Assembly (NCBI GenBank): GCA_964539515.1
Contig: CAZIJO010000002.1
Coordinates: forward strand, 27,882 to 91,881
DNA: 64,000 nt
From: JADLHS01 sp964539515
GTDB taxonomy: Bacteria > Verrucomicrobiota > Verrucomicrobiia > Limisphaerales > JADLHS01
Direction of reading: 5' to 3'
In this document: piece by piece, positions 8,667 through 15,447 of the stretch
Layout of the letters: every line of letters starts with the position of its first letter
Position numbering within the stretch: the first letter of the stretch is position 1
Notes under the pieces: generated by a model
Seen by the model: the letters and a program-made list of their open reading frames with translations, nothing else
Told to the model about the DNA's origin: nothing
Database searches by the model: none
Translations under genes and position numbers: made by a program

Positions 8667-10403
8667 ATGCAGCCAGATCAGGCAATGGCATTGTCGCACG
8701 CGTCTATGTGTCGACGACTCGCGATGGCCGCCCTGCTTTCATTTTCTTGCAGGGCTATGTTGATCGTCACGGTCGCCCCGCTCGCTAACGCCTCGGGTGA
8801 CGCTTTGTCGCATCAGGATGCCATCCAGCAACCGGCCACCGCTTCAACCTCCTGGCAGACGACCGGCGACCGAACCATTTTCGAGGTTAACGACCACGAG
8901 GTATTGAATCCAATCAAGTCGGGCCGCTGGCGCTTGTCAGGGGTTCTGGAGATTCGTTTCACTGGTCGCGTCCAACCACACGAGAATTCCGTGTTTCGAT
9001 TGTTTGACCCCGGCGTCGAAGCCATTGCAGGACGTTTCGAGCGGGTCATTCTTCCCGACGGATGGCGTTACGCTCTCAACTACGACGAGCCGGCACGCTC
9101 CGTGATCCTTTCCAACCTCCGCCCGGATCGGGCGCCGGCGTTTCCCGGCGCGGAAGGCTTCGGGAAGTTCACCCTGGGCGGACGCGGCGGCCGGGTCATC
9201 GAGGTGACCAACCTCAATGACCACGGGCCGGGCAGTTTCCGCGCAGCGTGCATGGCGGAGGGACCGCGCACCGTCGTGTTTCGCGTTTCGGGCACGATTC
9301 CGTTGGAATCCAAGTTCAAGATCACCCATCCCTACCTCACGATTGCCGGTCAGACCGCGCCCGGCGATGGCATTTGCATCAAGAATTACCAGGTCAACTT
9401 CGACACGCACGACTTGATCATCCGGTATCTCCGGTTTCGACCGGGGGACGAGAAAGGGATCGAGCAGGACGGCTTTGGCGGTCAGGGTGACCACATCATG
9501 ATCGACCACTGCTCGGTTAGTTGGGGCGTGGACGAAACGCTTTCCATCAACAAAGCCGCGAACCTCACCGTGCAATGGTGTCTGGTCAGCGAGAGCCTCA
9601 CCAGATCCATTCACCAGAAAGGTGCGCACGGCTATGGCGGATTGTGGGGCGGCCCCGGCGGTTCGTATCATCACAACATCCTGGCGCATCACAGCAGCCG
9701 GAACCCGCGGGCTTCGGGTAATCCGGACTCCGGCCTGCTCGATTATCGGAACAACGTGATTTACAACTGGGGCTTTAACAGCGCCTATGGCGGTGAGTTG
9801 TGGCCGCGGAATTGGATCAACAATTACTACAAAGCCGGTCCCGCCACGGCCGAGCCAGTTCGCCGGCGGATCTTTCTGCAAAAGGATCCGCGGGGAAAAA
9901 TGTACACCGCCGGCAATTTCGTGTTCGGTCATCCGGCCATATCGGCGGACAACTGGTCGGGCGGCATCGATTTTGCCCCGGACGGTGCAGCCACGGAAAT
10001 GACGCTGCGGGTGAACCAACCTTTTGTCGTGGCGCCCGTGACCACGCAACCGGCCGAGGCGGCTTACGAATTAGTCCTTGCCCAGGCGGGGTGTTCGTTG
10101 TTTCGTGATTCGGTTGACCGGCGCCTCATTGAGGAGATACGCACCGGCAGAGCGCGGTTTGGCGAGACGTATGGTGGGGGCGGCAAGGGCATTATTGATT
10201 CGCAGACTGCGGTGGGAGGCTGGCCAGCGCTGCGTTCGCGGCCGGCGCCCAAGGATACGGATCACGACGGCATGCCGGATGACTGGGAGCGAAAACAGGG
10301 ATTGGACCTGAACAATCCGGCCGATGGAGTGTCGGATGCCAATAACGACGGTTACACAAATCTCGAAGCCTATTTGAACTCAATCACCCCAAACCCAAAC
10401 TGA
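8667..10403 (+). CDS. exported pectate lyase-like beta-helix protein with extra N-terminal domain
   Basis: I place the start at ATG 8667 (ATGs at 8685 and 8706 are alternatives), giving 578 residues. The frame stays open upstream to 8154, but that stretch is antisense to the propeller gene and has no lyase character. A hydrophobic export segment (MAALLSFSCRAMLIVTVAPL) comes first, then about 100 residues of unassigned beta sequence. The lyase domain begins at about residue 157 (FPGAEGFGKFTLGGRGG), with IAGQTAPGDGI, MIDHCSVSWGVDETLS and NVIYNWGFNS. The C-terminus carries DTDHDGMPDDWERKQGLDLN and NNDGYTNLEAYLNS, the same calcium-binding-like tail as its paralogue at 3076-4500. Pectate lyase activity is inferred. 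Confidence 0.83.
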   Translation: MQPDQAMALSHASMCRRLAMAALLSFSCRAMLIVTVAPLANASGDALSHQDAIQQPATASTSWQTTGDRTIFEVNDHEVLNPIKSGRWRLSGVLEIRFTGRVQPHENSVFRLFDPGVEAIAGRFERVILPDGWRYALNYDEPARSVILSNLRPDRAPAFPGAEGFGKFTLGGRGGRVIEVTNLNDHGPGSFRAACMAEGPRTVVFRVSGTIPLESKFKITHPYLTIAGQTAPGDGICIKNYQVNFDTHDLIIRYLRFRPGDEKGIEQDGFGGQGDHIMIDHCSVSWGVDETLSINKAANLTVQWCLVSESLTRSIHQKGAHGYGGLWGGPGGSYHHNILAHHSSRNPRASGNPDSGLLDYRNNVIYNWGFNSAYGGELWPRNWINNYYKAGPATAEPVRRRIFLQKDPRGKMYTAGNFVFGHPAISADNWSGGIDFAPDGAATEMTLRVNQPFVVAPVTTQPAEAAYELVLAQAGCSLFRDSVDRRLIEEIRTGRARFGETYGGGGKGIIDSQTAVGGWPALRSRPAPKDTDHDGMPDDWERKQGLDLNNPADGVSDANNDGYTNLEAYLNSITPNPN

Positions 10404-10405
10404 TT

Positions 10406-11752
10406 ATGGAACTCACGCGCAGACAATTCCTTCGCAAAACCACAACGGCCGTGATCGTCGGTGGCATGATGGCCCACGGCAAGGTCTTCGGGGCCAACAA
10501 CCGCATCGGGATGTGCACCATCGGCTTCAACGGCCAGGGGCGATCCCATATCAATGACATCCTGAAGATGAAGGACGAAGCCCAGTACGTGGCTCTTTGT
10601 GATGTGGATGCGGAGGTGCGGGAACGCGGCGCGAAGCAGGTGGCCGAGGCCCAGGGCAAGGCCCCGAAGCTTTACCCGGACATCCGCGAGGCGCTAAAAG
10701 ACAAGGACATCGACGCGGTCACCATCGCCACCCCCAATCACTGGCACACGCTCGGAGCGATCTGGGCGAGTCAGGCGGGAAAGGACGTTTACGTGGAGAA
10801 ACCGCTTTCGCACAGTGTGTATGAAGGCCGGCAACTTGCCGCCGCGGCGGAAAAATACAAACGCATCGTGCAGCACGGCACCCAGAGCCGCGCCAATCCC
10901 ACGCTCCGGCGCGACATCCAGCTGATGCACGACGGTTTCATTGGCGAGATCGTGGAATCCCGCGGCTACGTTTACAAGAACGGCAATCGCGGCCCCATCG
11001 GCCATGGCCAACCCGGCCCGGTGCCGCCGAACCTCGACTGGACGCTCTGGCAGGGGCCGGCCCGCGAGCAGGAATTCAGGATCAACACCGACCGCAAAAA
11101 GCCGGGCCTCTATGTCCACTACGACTGGCATTATTTCTGGGAATACGGCAACGGTGAGATTGGCAACCAAGGCGTGCACCAGATGGATATCGCCTGTTGG
11201 GGGCATAACCGGGGCTTGCCGGTGACGGTCTTCAGTTCGGGAGGGCGGTTTGGTTTAAACGACGACGGCCAGACGCCGAACACCCAGGCCACCACTTTCA
11301 CCTACGCGGATGGCACCATCATGACTTTTCAAGTGCGCAACCTCGGCTCGTTCGAGGAGTTCGAAGGCAGCAATTGCGGCAACAGCTTTTTCGGCACCAA
11401 AGGATTCTACGTGGTGGGCCGGGGCTTCTTCTCCTACAAGGAAGGCAAGAAAGACGGCAAACCCAGCGACCGCGATGCCATCCCCGTGCCCGACAATGCG
11501 CCCGCACTCGACAAGGGCAACAAGTGGGAGCGCTTCTTCAAGGCCATCCGCTCGCGCAACCCGGCAGACATGCCGGTATCCACGCTCGATGCCCATCACT
11601 CCTGCGTGCATTGCCAGATCGGCAACATCGCCTTTCGTCTGGGGCGTTCGCTGGAATTCGAGCCCAAGACGGAACAATTCAAGGACCGGGAAGCCAACCA
11701 GTTTCTCAAGCGCGATTATCGCCAGGGCTTTGAAGTTCCGAAGCTCGCTTAA
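10406..11752 (+). CDS. Tat-exported Gfo/Idh/MocA family oxidoreductase
   Basis: This 448-residue protein starts with a twin-arginine signal (MELTRRQFLRKTTTAVIVGG), so it should be folded with its cofactor and exported by Tat. The Rossmann part follows (GFNGQGRSHINDIL, VALCDVDAEV, DAVTIATPNHWHTLGAIWA), then the family's EKP motif (VYVEKPLSHSVYEG), whose Lys is the usual catalytic residue. The C-terminal half is the alpha/beta substrate domain (YDWHYFWEYGNGEIGNQGVH). Exported members act on sugars, inositols or glycosides in related phyla; the substrate here is unknown. It begins 2 bases after the stop of the pectate lyase gene and is followed by a second member, so the three probably form one operon. 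Confidence 0.9.
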   Translation: MELTRRQFLRKTTTAVIVGGMMAHGKVFGANNRIGMCTIGFNGQGRSHINDILKMKDEAQYVALCDVDAEVRERGAKQVAEAQGKAPKLYPDIREALKDKDIDAVTIATPNHWHTLGAIWASQAGKDVYVEKPLSHSVYEGRQLAAAAEKYKRIVQHGTQSRANPTLRRDIQLMHDGFIGEIVESRGYVYKNGNRGPIGHGQPGPVPPNLDWTLWQGPAREQEFRINTDRKKPGLYVHYDWHYFWEYGNGEIGNQGVHQMDIACWGHNRGLPVTVFSSGGRFGLNDDGQTPNTQATTFTYADGTIMTFQVRNLGSFEEFEGSNCGNSFFGTKGFYVVGRGFFSYKEGKKDGKPSDRDAIPVPDNAPALDKGNKWERFFKAIRSRNPADMPVSTLDAHHSCVHCQIGNIAFRLGRSLEFEPKTEQFKDREANQFLKRDYRQGFEVPKLA

Positions 11753-11772
11753 AATTGAAACCACCCAAGATC

Positions 11773-13116
11773 ATGAAAACGCGACCACCCCAGCCGCGCC
11801 TGAATGCCTCCACCGTTTCCCGACGGGAATTCCTCCGCACCACCCGTAATATCGCAGTGCTCGCCGGCCTGGGGGTCACGGGCCCAAGCCTTTTCTTGAA
11901 TCGCACCAAGGCCGCCACCGGGCAGAATCCCAGCGAATTCATCCGCGTCGGTTTCATCGGTGTCGGCGGCCAGGGCAACAGCAATCTCCAAGCGCTGATG
12001 AAAAATGCGGTGGCGGTGTGCGACGTGGATCAGACCCGCGCGCAGGCCACCAAGGCGCGCGTCGAGCAGGCCAATGGCCGGCCGTGCGCGGTGTTTGGCG
12101 ACTACCGAAAAATGCTCGAAGACAAGGCCATTGATGCCGTCCTCATCAGTACGCCCGATCACTGGCATACCCTGCCCGCCCTCCACGCGTGCGAAGCCGG
12201 CAAGGATGTGTATTGCGAGAAACCGCTCACGCTGTTCATCGACGAGGGCCGGGTGTTGGTGAACACCGTGCGCCGCACCCAGCGGGTCTTCCAGACCGGG
12301 AGCCAGCAGCGCTCCGAAGCCAAGTTTCTCAAGGCCTGCGAATATGTCCGTTCGGGCCGCATCGGAAAAATCAAGACGGTGAAGGTCGGACTGCCGAGTG
12401 TAAACTATTTGGAGCGGGCCACCAAACCGCCCATCATTCCGGACAGCCCGCCGCCCCCCGAACTGGATTACGAGATGTGGCTGGGCCCCGCACCGCACCG
12501 CCCGTACAACAAAAACCACGTTCACTATCTGTTCCGTTTTTTCTGGGATTATTCCGGCGGCCAGATGACCAACTTTGGCGCGCATCACCTCGACATTACG
12601 CAATGGGGTTTGGGCATGGATGCGAGCGGGCCGGTGGAAATCGAAGGCACGGCCGTTTACAACGCGGAGAAGTATTACGAAACTCCGCAGACCTTTGACG
12701 TCACGTACAAATCTGCCAATGGCACCGTGGTGCTCTGCAACGGCGGCAGCAACAAATACCGGGTCGGCACCACCTTCGAAGGTGAAGGCGGGACCATTTT
12801 TGTCAGTCGCGGAAACGTGGAATCCACCCCGGACGAGATTCTCACCACGCCGCTGGACGACAAATCCGTGCGGCTCTACGCCAGCAAGGATCATCATCAG
12901 AACTGGCTCGACTGCATCAAGAGCCGCCAGGATCCGATCTGCAACGTCGAGGTCGGTCATCGCTCCGCCACCGTCTGCCACCTGGGCAACATTGCCATCC
13001 GGACGGGCAAGAAAGTGCATTGGGATCCGAAGCAGGAGCAAGTGGTGGGCGATGCGGAAGTGGCCCGGTGGGTCCGCCGGCCCTATCGTGCGCCCTGGAT
13101 ACTGCCGCCGGTATGA
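11773..13116 (+). CDS. Tat-exported Gfo/Idh/MocA family oxidoreductase (second copy)
   Basis: This protein has 447 residues from ATG 11773. A TTG at 11755, 2 bases after the previous stop, would add six residues and is less likely. The twin-arginine signal is VSRREFLRTTRNIAVLAGLG. The NAD(P)-binding motif is GFIGVGGQGNSN, followed by VAVCDVDQTRA, DAVLISTPDHWHTLPALHA and the catalytic-lysine motif VYCEKPLTLFIDEG. The C-terminal domain contains RFFWDYSGGQMTNFGAHHLD, where the histidines may bind substrate. It is clearly related to the preceding gene but distant enough to suggest different substrates. This closes the putative pectin-related operon 8667-13116. Confidence 0.9.
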   Translation: MKTRPPQPRLNASTVSRREFLRTTRNIAVLAGLGVTGPSLFLNRTKAATGQNPSEFIRVGFIGVGGQGNSNLQALMKNAVAVCDVDQTRAQATKARVEQANGRPCAVFGDYRKMLEDKAIDAVLISTPDHWHTLPALHACEAGKDVYCEKPLTLFIDEGRVLVNTVRRTQRVFQTGSQQRSEAKFLKACEYVRSGRIGKIKTVKVGLPSVNYLERATKPPIIPDSPPPPELDYEMWLGPAPHRPYNKNHVHYLFRFFWDYSGGQMTNFGAHHLDITQWGLGMDASGPVEIEGTAVYNAEKYYETPQTFDVTYKSANGTVVLCNGGSNKYRVGTTFEGEGGTIFVSRGNVESTPDEILTTPLDDKSVRLYASKDHHQNWLDCIKSRQDPICNVEVGHRSATVCHLGNIAIRTGKKVHWDPKQEQVVGDAEVARWVRRPYRAPWILPPV

Positions 13117-13149
13117 GCAGGTGACGCCGCTGCGACCGGCTGCCGTGTA

Positions 13150-13188
13150 GGGGTGGTGGCGCCGCTTTGGCGACCGTGGGTCCACCCC
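13150..13188. terminator. possible hairpin between convergent genes
   Basis: Arms GGGGTGG (13150-13156) and CCACCCC (13182-13188) are perfect complements around a GC-rich 25-base loop that could pair further. The site lies midway between the convergent ends at 13116 and 13226. There is no T-run on either strand, so intrinsic termination is only a guess. Confidence 0.3.
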
Positions 13189-13225
13189 GAAGCCGTTCCG
13201 GACGCCGAGCCTGGGCCTGACTTCC

Positions 13226-14593
13226 TTACGGTGACACGGGCACGGCGTTGATTTCGATCTCTTTGCCGGTTCCAAATTGTGCCCGGCCGGAGATGAACGA
13301 ATTCTGCAAAGCCGACGGGAACTGGTTCGGGAGCTTTTTCACATCCTTGGTCAGTGCGTCGTTGGGGCGCCCGGACTTTGCCAGGACCGGCATGTTGGTA
13401 AGCTCCACAAAGTTCCAACTAAAAACGACGTTCTGGTTAAGCGTGCGGTTGGTGCCGACGACCCGGTAACGGTGGCTCTGCGTTTGCGGTTGGGCCGTCG
13501 CGGCGGGCCCCGCCGGGAGCTGATTCAGTTTGCCACCGCTTTTGAATAACTGGCCGATTGGCTCCGGCTTGCCGCCACCACCGCTGGCGCCGGTTGCCAG
13601 AACGGGTTCCGCCTCGCCGGTGTAAGTCGAGCCATCGCTGTCAACCACGCGCAGTTGCCGACCCGATTGCTCCACCCGGAAATTCTCAAGCACCGGGGAA
13701 ACAAATCCGGCCGAATCAAGCTTGGCGACCTTTTCCTTGATCGGCGCGGCCTGGCGGGCAAAAGCCTGCGAGTAAGCGTAAGTTTGTGCCGACTCCGATT
13801 CGGAGACTTTGTTGGGAGGGGAAATGGCGGCCGGGCCCGCCGTATTGGTCAAGGCGGTGGCCGGCTGTTTTCCACGCACGACAGCTGCCGCTCGTGGGGA
13901 CAACAACGCTTCGGCGCTCGCGGCCTGACGCTCGGGTTGCGAACGGGCTGCCACTGGTGCCGCCGCGGTGAGAGTGGCGGATTTGTCCGCCCAAACCAGG
14001 CCCTCGTCGCGACCCCGCGCTGCTTCACGCTTTTGCTCAGCAGCGCTGGTAGGGGTGGCAGCGAATGACAAAGCAGCATTCGCGTCCTGGCTCTTGCTCG
14101 AAACGTACCGGTCGGCTAGACCGGAAGCAGCTCCGGGCTGGTTCTGCGCGCTAACAGGAATTGAAGCCGGCGTTGTTTCCGAGTCAGCGGCTGGAGGCAA
14201 CCTGGCGTATGAGCGCGAAGCGGCGCTGGCTTTGGGTTGTGGTCTTAGGCCGTCAGACTCGGCCGGCACGGACGCCTTTTGAATTGACGTTGGACCGAGC
14301 GCAAGCTGTTGGTTCCCTTGCGGAGTGAGCCACCACCAGGCGCCAATGGCAACCAGTACCAGCACGGTCACCGCCCCAGCGAACCGCGGCAGCCAGCCTC
14401 CCCAAAACGGTCGAGCTTCAAGAACGTGGCCCGCACCCGCCGGCCTTGGCTGGCCTGCCCTCAACTGTCTGGTGACTTCGCCCTGCAACAACCGCCGGGT
14501 GGCGGGATGCATTTCGACCGGCGCGCCAGCTTGGGCGCGGCGTTCCTTTGCCTGGCGGCGCAGCAGTTTTTCAATTGGCCGTTCGTCGTTCAT
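13226..14593 (-). CDS. single-pass membrane protein paired with ECF sigma factor (possible anti-sigma)
   Basis: This 455-residue protein has a charged N-terminal cytoplasmic part (MNDERPIEKLLRRQAKERRA), one membrane helix at about residues 70-90 (FAGAVTVLVLVAIGAWWWL), and a long Ala/Pro/Ser-rich, low-complexity outer region with no catalytic motif. Only the last ~150 residues (from FVSPVLENFRVEQSGRQLRV) look folded and beta-rich. It starts 6 bases after the stop of the ECF sigma factor and is surely co-transcribed with it. That position, with an N-in single pass, is the usual place for a membrane anti-sigma factor. No zinc-finger (HxxxCxxC) is visible, so this is inferred from context. Confidence 0.65.
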   Translation of the reverse strand: MNDERPIEKLLRRQAKERRAQAGAPVEMHPATRRLLQGEVTRQLRAGQPRPAGAGHVLEARPFWGGWLPRFAGAVTVLVLVAIGAWWWLTPQGNQQLALGPTSIQKASVPAESDGLRPQPKASAASRSYARLPPAADSETTPASIPVSAQNQPGAASGLADRYVSSKSQDANAALSFAATPTSAAEQKREAARGRDEGLVWADKSATLTAAAPVAARSQPERQAASAEALLSPRAAAVVRGKQPATALTNTAGPAAISPPNKVSESESAQTYAYSQAFARQAAPIKEKVAKLDSAGFVSPVLENFRVEQSGRQLRVVDSDGSTYTGEAEPVLATGASGGGGKPEPIGQLFKSGGKLNQLPAGPAATAQPQTQSHRYRVVGTNRTLNQNVVFSWNFVELTNMPVLAKSGRPNDALTKDVKKLPNQFPSALQNSFISGRAQFGTGKEIEINAVPVSP

Positions 14594-14599
14594 GGGTCG

Positions 14600-15262
14600 T
14601 CATCGGGCGTACAGCCCCGTGGGGCCACGCCCCTTCAATGGATTAGACGGGAACGCGCTGGATTGCTCCCGGGAAAAAACCCTGGCGGCGATAACCTCCA
14701 GTTTGTCCAGGCATTTGCTCAAACGCGAACTGACCGTTTTGGGATTTAATTTCAGTTCGGCACTTAACTCTTCGTAACTCAGGTCGCCGAAATAGCGCAG
14801 CTCGAGAATCTCCCGGCATGGTTCGCCCACCTGGTCGAGGGCGGTGTGAATCAGTTCGGCCCGCTCGACATTCAGCAAATCCACGTCCGGCGCGGCCGCC
14901 GGGCTGGGCGGGTCCAGCGTGAGACCGGTTTCCGCGTCCTCGGCCTGCAATGAGAGCGGCACCTGTCCCCCGCCGCGTTTGGCCGCGTGCTGTTTTTCCC
15001 GGAAGTCCCGCGCCTTGTTGGCGGCAATCCGGAAGAGCCAGGTCTGAAACTGGCTCTCGCCCTGAAAGGAATTGATGTGCTTGATGACTGCGAGAAAAAC
15101 CTCCTGACAGATTTCCTCAACATCCTCCCGGGTAAAGTCCGATGACAGCTGGAACACGAAGCGGCCAGCCGCTGCATAGTGGCGGTCAAACAACTCATCC
15201 CAAGCCGTCGCCTCGCCGCGACGGCAGCGGGCGAGCAGTTGGGCTTCCGGTTCGGCGCTCAT
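14600..15262 (-). CDS. ECF-type RNA polymerase sigma factor
   Basis: This 220-residue protein has both ECF regions. Region 2 spans roughly residues 20-95 (WDELFDRHYAAAGRFVFQLS, then FQTWLFRIAANKARDFREK). A ~40-residue linker follows, then region 4 with its helix-turn-helix near residues 140-195 (REILELRYFGDLSYEELSA, LNPKTVSSRLSKCLDKL). It should direct RNA polymerase to a small regulon, probably including its own operon with the membrane partner just downstream. A strong nested inverted repeat (15297-15367) lies between it and the divergent cytochrome gene and may hold a shared operator. The signal sensed is unknown. Confidence 0.92.
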   Translation of the reverse strand: MSAEPEAQLLARCRRGEATAWDELFDRHYAAAGRFVFQLSSDFTREDVEEICQEVFLAVIKHINSFQGESQFQTWLFRIAANKARDFREKQHAAKRGGGQVPLSLQAEDAETGLTLDPPSPAAAPDVDLLNVERAELIHTALDQVGEPCREILELRYFGDLSYEELSAELKLNPKTVSSRLSKCLDKLEVIAARVFSREQSSAFPSNPLKGRGPTGLYAR

Positions 15263-15296
15263 CCACGGACAGTCTAAAGGATTGACCGCGGATCAC

Positions 15297-15367
15297 CAGT
15301 TTTTGCTCAAGCCTGGCACAACCAGGTCAACGCGCCGGCTTCCAGACTTGAATCGAGCAAAAAACTG
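15297..15367. promoter_or_regulatory. nested inverted repeat in divergent promoter region
   Basis: The outer arms are CAGTTTTTGCTC (15297-15308) and GAGCAAAAAACTG (15355-15367), complementary except for one extra A. Inside are CCTGG (15312-15316) and CCAGG (15322-15326). The site lies between the sigma factor start (15262, minus) and the cytochrome gene start (15448, plus), so an operator or mRNA structure is plausible. Confidence 0.5.
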
Positions 15368-15447
15368 CCTTAGCCTGGCGGCATGCGAAAGCGAGCCGAG
15401 AATCGGCCGAGACTGCTTTTGCCGGTAATGTGAAACCCCCAATCGCC

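Noticed and set aside
11749..13275. Long minus-strand frame (508 codons) opposite the second Gfo/Idh/MocA gene
   Set aside because: Mirror of a well-conserved gene in GC-rich DNA; translation shows no domain and is rich in Arg, Gly and His as expected for a shadow frame.
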